Assembly: GCA_030737835.1 (NCBI GenBank)
Contig: JAUJYN010000020.1
Span: 1,302,001-1,366,000, forward strand
Direction: 5' to 3'
Length of the DNA stretch: 64,000 bases
Source of the DNA: Acorus gramineus
Lineage: Eukaryota > Streptophyta > Magnoliopsida > Acorales > Acoraceae
The translations under genes and the position numbers were made by a program. How positions within the stretch are numbered: the stretch's first letter is position 1; every line of letters starts with the position of its first letter. Below, in pieces: positions 20,836 through 32,434 of this stretch. The notes under the pieces were generated by a model. The model made no database searches. It saw only the letters and a list, made by a program, of their open reading frames with translations, and had not been told where the DNA came from.

Positions 20836-23800
20836 TGTCACGCCCCGGGCGTCCCCGGGACGCGGCAAGTGTATATATGATATCAGCAGTCTAAACAGGA
20901 GGTCAATAACATACCATAAACAACATCAATATCACAACACAGACAACAATGAAGCTGACAGGATATATACACAAATAGCGGAAGCTAAAAGACTGAGTCT
21001 GTAATTCAAAAACATATCACAGACTCGATACATAATCAACTGTCCTGTGAGAGCCAATATATACAAAGACATCCAAATACAATACAAACGCGTGCCCAAG
21101 CACGGAATATAATACATACAATCACAAGGGATGCTGATAGCCTCTGATACTCGCGGAACGTGGCGCTACTCCGCTACTGATGAAGTCCCTCGGGGAGCTC
21201 CTCCTCCAGATCCGACTCAGATGACACTGGAGAAAAATATTATGCGAGGGGTGAGCCACACGCTCAGTGAACAGCACAACCCATGCATCACAATTTATAT
21301 TAACCAAAACCAGTCATCATTAATCCACAAACACATTACACAAGCCACAAAATGGCAACAACTCCGCAATCCAGTGGGTCGCTACTGCCAACCCACTACA
21401 CCCTCACCCTCACCCTCACCCTCACTGGGTGACCAAGGATATTGGGACTAACTACACCAATCCAGCAGGTCGCTATCGCCAACCTACTACACCCTCACCC
21501 TCACCCCTCAACAGGAGTGACATATGATATTGGGACTGACAATCATCCATAAACAAATCCAGCGGGTCGCTACCGCCATCCGCTACACCCTCACCCTCAC
21601 CCTCACTAGGTGACCAAGGATATTGGGACTTACAATCCAGTGGGTCGCCACATCGCCGGCCCACCATACCCTCACCCTCACCCTCCAATAGGTGACCTAG
21701 GCTCTTGGGACTGACTAGGCTGTTGGTCACCCTTGGTCCAACGATAGTCTCTCCCCCACTCCGTAGGTCGTTTGGCCACTCCCACTTTCAGCACAGTCCT
21801 TCTACCAAATCAGGAGGCGCCTACTGATGGGAGCCCCTGCACGGGACGACCTTTCCAACGCCGGGGTAGTCTCTAAAGGATCCAACGAAGGGAGCAGAAC
21901 AGCCTATCCATCGCATATGATCCACTCGGATCCGCAGACAACACATCCTACCAACTCTAATGTCCTGAATTCCTCAGAATTCCTCCAGGGCGCATAACCA
22001 AGATGCGGGGAACATGCATAAAAGTTATAACAAGGTTGGAATATTAACGGGGAAAGAATCCTTGGGAGGGCAGCGTGAGGTCCCGATATAGGACATCCCG
22101 ACAACCAAACAAGGAACACGGAGTACACTAGCCCGGGTCTCACCGCTGTCCTCGCGAGGCCCCTCCCCTATGATATTCGCTAAAACAGGCTAATAATCAC
22201 ATGCTCGCATTTTATTTAAATAAATTAAACTAAATAGGAACATGCATCAGTCGGGGCTTTCCTAGCATGGGAACATGATAACAGGGTGCATGGTTCTTAT
22301 ACGGGTCCTAAAGGTATAAGTCCATAGCATACAAATCTAGGGTGGCATGCATACTACAGATTATCATGCTTTCATAGCTTTTCAGATTAAACAGGTTAGT
22401 ATTTACTATGGTGCCCCAGGGGAGGACGGTACACGCCCAAGTGCATGTAGCGCCTCCCTACTGGGTTGGATCGTCCCACTCACCGGAGATCGGGTCGTCG
22501 CGCGACCGTCCGTCAAGATCTGCAAGATAGGGTAATCAACTGGGTGAGAAACCACACAATTTATACATAGAAATGCACAGAAATACCCAAAACTCGGATA
22601 AGCATGTATACGGGCTCGCACGCATGCGAGCACGCGTGTACGCACGCGAGTCCGAGTGCCCCGACACCTACCCGAACCCTCGGGCAGCCATTCGCATGGC
22701 CCCCCGCATGCGCACGCACGAATGCGCACACACGCACACACCCCGGCACCATCGGCGCACTGCCGCGCGCCTGCCCGCGCGCGCTCACGCGCACCGCGCG
22801 TCCAGCCCGCGCCCCTCGCGCAACACCTCGCGCACTGCCCCAGCACGCCCCAACACACGCACGCACGCGCATGCACGCGCTCGCGCGCACTGGTTCCCTG
22901 CCCAGCGCCCAGGCGCACTGGCCGCGCGCGCGCACGCTCCCGCGCCCCCACTCGCACTCCCGTGCGCACCCCCGCTCGCGCCAGCACCCGCGCGCACCCG
23001 CGCGCCCGCTCCGCGCGCACGCGCCGGCGCGCGTCTGCGCGCCCGCCAGCGCCCGACTGCGCGCGCAGGTGCGCGCGCACGCGCGCAGACGACGCCCAGC
23101 TCGCGCCCAAGCCACTCAAACCACATTTTAACCCCTTTCAACCTCTCACACACACCCAAACACCCCTACCTAGCATGCATGACCCTCCCAACATCCCCCT
23201 AAGCCAAAAAAATCATGAAAAGGTGGGGAGGAGCTCACCTTGGAGGGGTAACAAAAGGGGGAGGTTCGGGGGCCCTTCGCGCACCGAAACGCCGCCACCG
23301 AGACCACCACCACCACTCAGCCTCCTCCTCAGCCTCCTCTTCAGCTGAAAATCAGGGGGGGGGGAAGATCCATGCAAGGGAGCTTGAGAGAGGGGAGAAC
23401 AAACACAACAACACACCCACACAACCCAACTCATGCACTTGCACCATCTCTCTTTGAGGCATTAAACCAAACACCTAGGGGGCTTGAATGAGGGAAAGAG
23501 AGGGCCAAGAAAAGCTGGTCGACGTGCACATTGGGAGGGGAAGAGAGAGAGAGGAGATATTTATCAAAATATCTAAGGAAAATTTACTAAGTCGCCCTCG
23601 GACTAGAAATTCTGCGTAAGCTTCACTGGAACAGCCATAACTTCCCCGATACAGCTCCGAATTGCTTGATTCCAAGACCGATGGAAAGCTAAGAAGATTA
23701 TCTAAAACTTTCATGCTTATGCATGATCAGATAATCCCTCTAGCTAATCCGAAATTAGAGCTAAACATCGAGCAGGGCTGCTGCCAGAATTTCCATCCCC

Positions 23801-24040
23801 GGGGTATACTTGGAAAAATACCCATAACTTTTACTACAAGAATCCAGTTGATCTAATTCCACTTCTGTGCGAAATCTAACTCAAAACTAGACATCTCATA
23901 ATAAAATCATAATTAAACCCCTTCATCTTGGATTTTAACAAAATCAAATCCAGAAGCCAAATCAGGAATACATAACTTAGGAAAAAAAATTATGTACCCA
24001 AATCTTCAAACAGAGCGCTCCAAATGACACAGACACAACA
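20836..24040 (-). mobile_element. 5' LTR of the family-C element (3.2 kb)
   Basis: It runs from TGTCACGCCCCGGGCG to GACACAGACACAACA and is uninterrupted. It includes subrepeats (21365-21700), the exon-like block (complement, about 22480-22525), a CG-rich tract (22605-23112), a donor-like CTCACCTTGG (complement, near 23235), a CT-rich leader and the family-B-like start. Confidence 0.9.
22605..23112. repeat. CG-rich alternating tract in the family-C 5' LTR
   Basis: This uninterrupted version contains ACACCCCGGCACCATCGGCG at 22737-22756, the exact empty site of the LARD insertion in the sister LTR. Confidence 0.8.
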
Positions 24041-24199
24041 CCCTCAATAGCGACTATCTCGAACAACCAATAGCAACGGATATAGGCCATCGCCGAAAAT
24101 CAAATTTCTTGTTGTGAAATCTTGAGTCTAAAGCATATCAGAACCAAAGCATTAATGGCGCAAGTTCAGAGATATTAAACCCCCAAATTGCATATTATC

Positions 24200-24815
24200 C
24201 AGGGTTAGCCATGAGAATTGAATTTCTTGATTGAGCCTTGGGCGAACTTTTAAAGCGGGGTCTTAAATATTTTTACAAAATAAAATCTAGATTGTTTGAA
24301 TATTATACATCATTTTATTTTAAGACAGAATGTTATAAAATAGATGCACAGCATTACACAATCATTTAAATTAAAACTTTCATTTTATCATATGCACTTA
24401 ATAAAAAGAAATAAAAATAATAAATGTTTAATGGAATGAAAAATTATAAAAACTACAAAAAAAAAAAAAAAGTGGTTAAACATTATATTATTCAACCAAT
24501 AGAAAGATGGATTGGAGAGAAATATTGAAAATAAAGTTTCGAGGGGAATGAGGGAGAGAGAGAGTCTTGAAATTTAAGTGCCTATTGTGATTATGGTTGG
24601 AGAGATTTAAGGAGATAAATTTTAGGATTTATTTGGGGAATTTAAAAAAGTGAATAAGTGTGTTGAGAGGGACTAATTCACCATTTTTAATTTCACAAAA
24701 TGACACATCTTACTATCCATTTTTTTAAATACTATTGATCAAATGATTCAGGGGGGCCATCCCTGGATAGGAGCTCTATGCAATTGTCTTGGTAGCCATG
24801 CCTCAGGCTGGCTGT
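24200..24815. mobile_element. hAT-like non-autonomous element
   Basis: The ends CAGGGTTAGCCATGAGA and CCTCAGGCTGGCTGTG are imperfect inverted repeats resembling the CAGGGCCGGCCCTGA ends of plant hAT elements. They are flanked by 8-bp near-duplications ATATTATC (24192-24199) and ATAGTATC (24816-24823). The interior is AT-rich, contains AGGCAATTGTCTTGG-like sequence at the right side, and has no frame of note. A related copy is at 57611-58190. Confidence 0.75.
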
Positions 24816-25262
24816 GATAGTATCAAATCCTATTTTTGTAAACTCATTGGTTCATCGTTTTGTTATGAATCTTTCAATTCATGCGCTCAAAATTGTTACC
24901 CAGCCCATTAATTTCTTAACCTTTAATCAATCAATATCTTAAGAGAAATTGATATGTCCATCTTTGTATGCAGTCTTGTTCCGTGACTCTCATCATTTTT
25001 TGTAAATATAAAATAGCCTATAGAGTACATAGTGTTATAAAAAGTGAAAATATACACTTGATACACTAGTGTTTTTTTTTATTTAAAAAATAATTTTTTT
25101 ATAATTTTTTTTACACTTCAATAGTAATACACAGCAATAATGCAATGTACATTAAATTATCACAATTTAGAGGCTGTTAAGGGGGCGCTTATTGACTGCA
25201 GAGGGGTTGCAAATAGAGTCGGCCATGGGGGATGGCTACTGTCGGGGAGGGAATCTGGCTCT
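24816..25262. other. AT-rich sequence, nothing recognised
   Basis: There are poly-T runs near 25072-25110 and no supportable gene or repeat boundary. Confidence 0.4.
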
Positions 25263-27054
25263 CCCCTTGTCACGCCCCAGGGCGGCCAACCCAGGGACGC
25301 GGCAAGTGTATATATAATATCAGAATCTACACAGGAGGTCAATAATATATATCATACACAGACAACTAGAATTACACACATGCAACAAAAGGGGCTGACA
25401 TGATATATACACCAAATGCGGAAGCAAAAGACTGAATCTGTGAATAAACATTCTACAGACTCGATACTCAATCATCTGTCCTGTGAGAGCCAATATACAC
25501 AAATACAACTGAACATATACAAACACGTGCCAAGCACGGAAATCAAATACATACAGTCAAGAAGGGATGCTGATAACCTCTGGCACTCGCGGAACGTGGC
25601 GCTGCTCCGCTACTGAAGAAATCCCTCGGAAAGCTCCAACTGCTGCTCCGGCTCTAGCTCAGGCTCAGTGACCACTGGGGAAAAACATGTGCGAGGGGTG
25701 AGCCACACGCTCAGTGAACAACACAACCCATGCATCACAGACAATATTTTACCACAATTCCATTATTTATCCAGTCTCTAAGACATAACAACATGATCCA
25801 GTGATTCGTACTTCGCCGAACCACCACACCCTCACCCTCACCCATCAATGGGTGACATAGGCTATTGGGACCTGATAATAATCCATTCACAAATCCAGTA
25901 GGTCGCTCATCGCCAACCCACTACACCCTCACCCTCACCCTACCACGGGTGACATAGGATTTTGGACTGACTAGGCTGTTGGTCACCCTTGGTCCACCGA
26001 TAGTCTCTCCTCCACTCCGTAGGCCGCCTGGTCTACTCCCATATTCAGCACAGTCCGTCACCAAATCAGGAGGTGCCTACTAATGGGAGCCCTCTGTCAG
26101 GAAGGCCCTGTCTAACGCTGGGGTAGTCTCTACCGGATCCAACGAAGGGAACAGAACAGCCTATCCATACGCATATGATCCACTCGGATCCGCCGACTAC
26201 ACGCCTCTACCACTCAAATGTCATGAACTCTTCAGAGTTCCTCCAGGGCGCATATCCAAGATGCGGGGAATAAGTACAATCAAAAGCAATGTTGGAATAT
26301 CATTGGGGGAAAGAAACTCGGGAGGGCGGCGTGAGTTCCTGATACAGGATACCCCGACAACCAAACAAGGAACACGGAGTACCCTAACACGGGTCTCACC
26401 GCTGTCCTCGCAAGGCCCCTCCCCTATAATATTCACTACACATGCTAATAATCATACCAAACATACAACATTACTTATAATATTATTGGGACTAGAAACC
26501 TTGGGAGAGCAGCATGAGGTCCCGATACAGGACATCCCGACAACCAAACAAGGAACACGGAGTACCCTAACACGGGTCTCACCGCTGTCCTCGCAAGGCT
26601 CCTCCCGATAATATTACCTAAGGCATGCGATTTAACATACACTAGCATTTAATTGAATAAATAAACTAGTAGGACGCATACATAGGTCGAGGTTTCCTAA
26701 CATGAAACAGGAGGCATGGTGCATGGCTCTTACACCTATCCTATGGGTGCAAGTCCCTAACATAAAAGCCTAGGGTAGCATGCATTCTACATTTTTCATC
26801 ATGCTCACATGCAATACATATTATTACAGGTTAATATAATCCACGGTGCCCCAGGAGAGGTCGGTATACGCCCAAGTGCGTATAACACCTCTCTACTGGG
26901 TTGGATTGTCCCACTCACCAGTATCTGGGTCGTCGCGCGACCGCCCGTCGAGATCTGCAAGACAGGGTATTACTTGGTAAGTATAAATCCACAAATATTA
27001 TTAAATACTCAAATAAATACCCCAAAACCCACAACAAACACCTAACACTCGGGC

Positions 27055-27590
27055 AAACGTGCACACGACCCGTACGCACGTTAGCCCGAGCACTCCGGCT
27101 ACTACCCGCACGGCCAGCAACCACCCGCACGGCCACCCGACCGCCCGGGTGCACCGCCGCGCCTCCACCCGCGCACCCCGCGCGCCTCGCGCCGGCCCGC
27201 GAGCACCCCGGGCGCCCCCGCGCGCAGCGCCTCGCCTCGCGCGCACCCCGCGCGCACCTCCGCCACCTCGCCGCGCCTCGCGCGCACCACCGCCGCCTCG
27301 CCGCGCCCCGCGCGCACCACCACGGCCTCGCCGCGCCCTCCGCGCGCACCCTGCACTCGACCAACACCTCGCGCACGCACCACACTGCCCTGCCGCGCCT
27401 CGCGCACACCTCGCCTGCACGCCTAGCACCTCGCGCACACCCCGCCTGCTCGACCCGCACCTCGCGCACACCTCCGCCCAGCACCAGCCGCCCAGCACGA
27501 CCAGCACGCGCCCCGCACGCACGCCCGCGCGCACGCCCATGCGCACGCACGCGCGCACGCCCGCGCGCGCCCGGCCTGCTGCGCTGCTTG
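27055..27590. repeat. CG-rich tract in the family-A solo LTR
   Basis: This tract is dominated by CGCGCACC and CCTCGC words. It yields minus- and plus-strand open frames over 240 residues of Arg/Ala/Pro/His that are low-complexity artefacts. Confidence 0.75.
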
Positions 27591-28092
27591 AGACCTCCAG
27601 CGACAAGGCCTGCCACGGCTCGAGCACCTCCACCACCATCCGAAAGCCTCCAACGGCCTCCGACCGCCTCCCACTGCCCCCGACGGCCACCCACCGCCTC
27701 CGACCACCACCCAACCCTAGATCCACCTCCCTAGCATACATCTATGCAAGAAAAGAGAAGAAAAAGATCTTACCAAGGGGAGGGAGCGAAGTCCGGTTGC
27801 TCTCCGCGCGCCGAAACCTTTCCCAATGGTTCTCTTACGCCCCGATCTATCACGGCCCTCGAAATGGCCCGAAACAGAGGAGAGAGAGGGGAGGTCGGGG
27901 TGGCTAGAGTCGTCAGAATCGGGTTTTGAAAACACCGGAGTGTAGATCGGGACCCGATCTACACTTCTCGTGCTTCGGGTTTTTGATTTTGAGGGGTCTA
28001 GGGGGCTCAAACGGAAGAAAAACGGAGAAGAGGAGAGAGAGAGCTCAAGGTCGGGGATGATGAACAGTAACTCGGGGGTTTTAGATCCCACT

Positions 28093-28100
28093 TATTTATA
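28093..28100 (-). promoter_or_regulatory. TATA box of the family-A solo LTR
   Basis: On the minus strand TATAAATA lies about 265 bp into the LTR, followed by GTTACTGTTCATCATC and a CT-rich leader. The position agrees with TATA-like ATATATAAGTG sequences in the LTRs near 34575 and 40265. Confidence 0.6.
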
Positions 28101-28798
28101 GTGCGCGACTTAAAAACCCGGATACGCCCCGGAACTGCGAAATTTTTGTAAACGATGCCAGAATTCGATGAAATTTTTGTGAGAGGCCTAAAATGGCACC
28201 AGGACACCAAATATGCAGTTAGATTTCTAATCGGAGTCCTCTAACTCAGGACGATAGCTAACAGTCCAAAAATAAGCGGTTCCGACAAAAACCGGTAAAA
28301 ACCGAAAAACTGCCAGAACGCTCCAACGGTTACCAGGAGGCTAAAAGTGACACATATATAACACCCCTCTTGGGCCGGATCTTCACGGATCCGTGCTTTG
28401 GATGTAGACCCGAGCTGGTGTGGGCTCGTCTTCCTCCTCACGTCGGTCCACCACACCAGTGTGGTGCCAGCTAACGCCCCTCCGACGCTAAAGTCAAAAC
28501 TCTTGAGTCTTAGAAGGAGAGAGAGTAAGTGTTTGCATACCCCGAGAAGGAGGAGAAGTCTCCCCTTTTATACTCCACAAGGGCGTGCGGAGCTTGGCAT
28601 TGCGGGGTGATCATATCATGATATGGCATCTCCACGTGGCTCCGTGGACATGTGGCTCCTAGGGATCATCATCATACTATAACCGTTCTTCTGATGACCT
28701 GTCCTTTTCCAGTGTCAGGGAATATTCCCTTCACTAACCGTTCTTCTGCAGGGGAGGGCTCTATGGCCCACCCGCCTGTTACTCGGGCACCACCCTCT

Positions 28799-29040
28799 GG
28801 TCGGCTTAATCTTAAGGTCGGGCAATGTTTTACTCCTGTCTTGAGACTAACAGCGTATGATCACCTTACTCTAGTCGGGTTTAATCTTAAGGTCGGGCAA
28901 TGTTTGACTCCCATCCTGAGACTAAAAGCGTATGGTCGCCTTACTAAGGTCGGGATTATTCTTAAGGTCGGGCCATGTTTGACTCCCGTCCTGAGACTAA
29001 CAGAGTATGGTCGCCTTACTAAGGTCGGGCTTAATCGTCT
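28799..29040 (+). repeat. 75-bp tandem repeat, a little over three copies
   Basis: The landmark CTTAAGGTCGGGC occurs at 28811, 28886 and 28961, an exact 75-bp period. Each copy carries a TGTTTGACTCCCRTCCTGAG-like segment and a TATGGTCGCCTTACT-like segment. A partial fourth copy starts near 29027. It lies about 0.5 kb upstream of the transposon-type gene at 29566. Confidence 0.9.
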
Positions 29041-29468
29041 ACCCAACCTTTGAAGGATGCGGGCTTATTCAAGCCGTTAGAAAATTTTTGGGCCCATGGG
29101 CTCTCCTTCTTCTGGCCCATATTTTTACCAACAGGGGCCACTCCAAGTCCAGCCTTTGTGCTTATTCGACATTGATTAATCCGGTCACTTACAAATGCCC
29201 CCTTCTTGTGGGCTCTCAACTCCTTGGGGGTCTGGAAGAACTGATCTGGGGAAGCCTACCTGACTGAACAACTTGCCCATCAAGCCTTTTGCATTGACTA
29301 GATTTGGGCGCTGGGCCCGATGGCTTGTGCCTACGACACTTGTCACTTTCTTGAGTTGCCCTCTTCATTTAGTACCACTTACTAGGGGGGAATAACTCCC
29401 AGATTTTAATTTTGCTGCCTCGTCTTCCTGAATTGATAGTGGCAGTTAGGGTTCCAATCCCGATCCCT

Positions 29469-29475
29469 TATATAT
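29469..29475 (+). promoter_or_regulatory. Possible TATA box of the 29566 gene
   Basis: TATATAT lies in CCCTTATATATGCTCTCC, about 97 bp before the start codon at 29566. Another TATA-like TTTTATACTCC is at about 28567, further upstream. Confidence 0.4.
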
Positions 29476-29565
29476 GCTCTCCTTTTGTTGAGTTTTTACT
29501 TCAATAGGACTTTCTTTTTTGCAAGTTCTGTCTAGCGTGTCTTTTCACTCTTATTCCCTGCTTAA

Positions 29566-31046
29566 AATGGTCAACTTTTCCGACAACCTTGTCGATGAGG
29601 AGTATAATGGAATGCCCTCTCAACCAGACCCCGAAACCCTCCTGCTCTACTCCGGCCAGATTGAAGCTGGCATGGTCACCTTCCCATTATCTTTGCTAAT
29701 AATGGAATTTCTAAGTTTCTTTGGCCTACACCCCCTCCATCACGTCCCGAGCGCCTATCGCATCTTGATGGCAGTCACTGCCCTCAATCGTGCCTACGGC
29801 ATCAACCTCGGCCTGAGCGAGGTGTGGAGCTTCTATGTGCTAAAGTTCCTCAATGGAGAAGGCCAGATGTTCTACTTGGCGTAGAGGTCGGCTTCGCGGG
29901 AGTTGATCAAGGATGCGCAAAAGTTCGTCTATGATTGGCGATCCAAACTCTTCAAGATTCAAGGCGCATGGGCGCTTGAAGGTTGCGCATTTCGCGTTCC
30001 GCTTCATTGGAGGGACTCTCCCCTAGGATCTGGTTGGTCTTTCTTCCTGGCATCAACCGTTTTGCTCCTTTCAGGGGCGGTCCTTTTGTTTTAATAACGT
30101 CTTCCTTTTGCAGGTGACTCGTCTCTTAATGCGTGTCCCCTTCAAGAGAGTCTCCGCACAGGGGACATCGATCGCGCCCTAAGTTTTCGGGAGAGGAGCT
30201 AGAAATCTTTATTGGGTGTCGCCCTTGTGAACCCTGGCATTGCACCTGCTCCGACCGTCTGCCATCTACAAGCAGGGGTGTCCGTCCAATCACCCCTCTT
30301 CCCTCTCTCGGGGCGAGACGTCCGGCTCCACGCCCGGCAGTGGGGGCGCATTGAGGAGTTCGAGTCGTCGCCGTAAGGTGGAGGTTAGGTCAGCTGTGCC
30401 TTACAACCACCCAATCCAGATTGAAGAGGAGGAAGAAGAGGAGGAGGACATTTTTCTCGGGGATGGTCGTCCTCTGAATCATCCAGCTCCCCCGTCTTTC
30501 ATGAATCATCAAGCTCCCCCATCTGCGACCCCTTGAGAGCAAGCCGAGGGAGAGGGAGGAGCTCGCGGGGCTGAGTCTCCCCGGATAGAAGATAATGTCT
30601 GGCATTCCCGGGGCTTTTTGGAGGCCGCTGGAGAGCCAAGTGTGGCAGCCCCAGTTCCTCCTTCTCCAGCGAGGCCGCCCGATAGTGTCCTCAGTCCTAG
30701 CCCCCGTCAGTCTGCGACTGGTGATTGTCCTCTGACTGAAACTCAATTCACGGTTCTTCCTACTCTTCCTCGCAAGGCTAGCCTCACAGCATGGAGACAC
30801 GTCACTGCCACCGGGAGGGAGCTCGAGAAGCTGAGGCGCCTTATCGGAGAGGAGGAGAAGGAGCGATTCAGTGACTTCTCTGCCGGTTACATGGCTGCTC
30901 GAGGCGGTGAAGCCTTTTCCTCCAAGGTCCAATTGAAAGATGTGTATGATCTCTCTCTCTATGAGAGGCATTATGGCCACTTTGCGGAGGATGCTCCGAG
31001 TGCCTCTACTCGGTCTGATCCGTCTACTTCTCGCCCTCGACAGTGA
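29566..31046 (+). pseudogene. Decayed PF04195-like ('putative gypsy-type transposon') gene
   Basis: From ATG 29566 the product reads MVNFSDNLVDEEYNG and then a segment (about residues 30-80) with VTFPLSLLIMEFLSFFGLHP, PSAYRILMAV and GINLGLSEVWSFY. This pattern (aromatic 'F..FF.lhP.....' then a helical block) is what I recognise from the PF04195 family of plant transposon-associated proteins. The role of that family is unknown. A stop at 29882 interrupts the frame, which then resumes. AG-type acceptors near 30117 suggest an intron. The 3' part (30618-31046) encodes a Pro/Ser-rich stretch and a charged helical end, ELEKLRRLIGEEEKERF, finishing at 31046. The splice structure is inferred. Confidence 0.5.
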
Positions 31047-31859
31047 GAGGATGCCACTATGTGCCTCCCTGCACCTCTCCGTTCCCGTTCCAACAAATAC
31101 TTCATTCTCATTTTTATTTTTATTATTGTAAAAAATTTTCTGGGCTGCGTCCCGCGTATAGTTTGTCCATTTGCTGTGACTTTGAACTTCAAACTTTCTC
31201 CTATGTTGAATGTTTATGCTTATCGTGTACGATTGTATTTTTGCCATAGATTTGGCTCGCATCGTTGTGCCTCGTCCTTGCACTCTTCTTTCTTGTGCAC
31301 CTTAACCCTGCAAGTTGTTCTTTGGATAGATCAGAGTTGTCAAGTCAGGCTTAAAGTGAGCTTGTCCCCTCCTGGTCGGGCATTGTCGACTTTATTTTTA
31401 TTTTGGGCCGACTTCTATAGGTCACGCTTTTCAATGTTGGGTTGACAGGTCAGTTATAGTCGCAGCCGTTTGATTCTCCAGCTCATCAGCCTGAAGGTGG
31501 TCATGCAGGGCCTGATCCTCACGATTCTGTGTATCTTCTGGTGTCTGAGGCCTGTGCGCTTTCTTACACATGGTGCTTGAACGGGACATTTATGACATTT
31601 TGAAATCAATCTCATGATTAGGGTTGCCGTTTCTCTTTCTCGAAGCGCCAGCCATCATATCTCAGGCAGCCGAAAGGGCGTGCAATTCCTATGGCACAGC
31701 TGGCATCTTTTAAATAGGGATCCATCATCCGGATGAAGAGGTAACCGAGCCCTTCGTCTTCGAATCGAGGTATTGCTCTTTCTCTCTCTTACTATGTCTA
31801 TTCTTCATTTTTAGGAAGGGTCCTCCATCTCGTCTTACTTCTTCACTCGTTTTTCCATT
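31047..31859 (+). other. 3' flank and spacer between two PF04195-like genes
   Basis: An AT-rich 3'UTR-like stretch follows the stop at 31046. The rest shows no supportable gene. A CT-rich run at 31770-31800 precedes the next gene fragment. Confidence 0.35.
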
Positions 31860-32434
31860 ATGAGAACATCAATCGCTAAATCCCTACACGGCCTTAGGAG
31901 TACGTTCAAAATCCCTGAGTCAGTAGGCATGGCATGGTCGGAGTTTGACTCGTTTCTTATTTCTCTAGATAGGATGAACCACTCGTGTATGTACGTGTAT
32001 CCTTCCCACATAGCTAGGGGCGCCCAAACTGTGCCATTCCCTCCACTCGTGAGGAAGTTCTTGTCGACTTTCAATCTCCACCCAACACAATGCAATCCCA
32101 ACTTTTTCATGGTTTTGATGTGTTATGTGGCGCTAAATTGGGAGCTTAATTTAGATTTAGGCGTCCCCGAATTATGTATACTTATGAGCTTAGGAAGTCT
32201 GGTAAAGGCTATCACTTCAGGGCTAGGAATTCCAATGAGAAATTGATAGATGACCTACCGAACTTCGATAAGGGTTGGTCCGAGAGTAAGCTGATTGTTC
32301 TGTCTGGCAATTGGGAGTTCGGTGGCGCTCTCGAAGATATATGGAGAGTCCCCTGGATCGGCTTGATAGGCTCGCCAGGTCGAGCTGTGTTATTTGGTCT
32401 GTTCACGAATAATCCATATGAGTTGTTTGCCTAA
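31860..32434 (+). pseudogene. Second PF04195-like gene fragment, frameshifted
   Basis: From ATG 31860 the protein contains VPFPPLVRKFLSTFNLHPTQ, a PNFFMVLMCYVALNWEL helix and a DLGVPELCIL block, which parallel the domain in the 29566 gene at low identity. After a frame change near 32175 the second frame reads LRKSGKGYHFRAR, DLPNFDKGWSESKLIVLSG and NWEFGG, the 'K.W....f...g.WeF' pattern that follows the domain in this family. It stops at 32434. This appears to be an older, separate copy. Confidence 0.5.

Larger units (their letters stand above)
7487..24040 (-). mobile_element. Non-autonomous Ty3/gypsy chromovirus (family C), full length with nested insertion
   Basis: The element has two LTRs, primer site and purine tract, and is flanked by the duplication CCCTC at 7482-7486 and 24041-24045. 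In minus-strand order it has a 5' LTR (24040-20836), PBS (20830-20818), gag N-terminus, an LTR-like segment, RT connection region, an unassigned stretch, RT core remnant, integrase/chromodomain remnant, PPT and 3' LTR (17255-7487). The 3' LTR is interrupted by the element at 9398-15879. All coding parts are broken by stops and frameshifts, and the RT pieces are out of normal order. It could only have moved with proteins supplied in trans. Confidence 0.85.
7315..24116. mobile_element. CACTA-like DNA transposon 3' region, split by a chromovirus
   Basis: The host sequence on either side of the chromovirus (7315-7486 and 24041-24116) contains diverged copies of CAATAGCAACRGATATAGG (near 7332 and 24068) plus TAGCGAC and GTGACGGCC motifs. 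Clustered short motifs of this kind are typical of CACTA subterminal regions. The right end reads ATTTCTTGTTGTG (24104-24116), one base from the complement of the classic CACTACAAGAAAT terminus. The 5' terminus and transposase were not found, so the left limit is only the start of the recognisable motifs. Confidence 0.45.
25268..28363 (-). mobile_element. Solo LTR, family A (3.1 kb)
   Basis: It reads TGTCACGCCCCAGGG...GTGACACATATATAACA and is flanked by CCCCT at 25263-25267 and 28364-28368. On the minus strand it has a TATA box (28093-28100), a CT-rich leader, a donor-like CCCTTGGTAAGA (about 27770), a CG-rich tract (27055-27590), the exon-like block (complement, about 26925-26960), two diverged copies of a GAGGTCCCGATACAGGA module (26330 and 26520 areas) and GGGTGA runs. 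It is a close relative of the solo LTR at 58703-61692. Confidence 0.92.

Noticed and set aside
22406-23348. Frames up to 237 residues across the CG-rich tract
   Set aside because: They cross from the LTR leader into the tract and are not preserved in the sister LTR at 7487-17255.
26915-27907. Open frames of 246-282 residues on both strands
   Set aside because: They run through the CG-rich LTR tract, are dominated by Arg/Ala/Pro/His or Gly/Val, overlap on both strands and in several frames, and recur in every LTR with unrelated sequence.
30390-31283. 297-residue minus-strand frame
   Set aside because: It is antisense to the PF04195-like gene's 3' part, with no recognisable domain; the plus strand has the family-like pattern.
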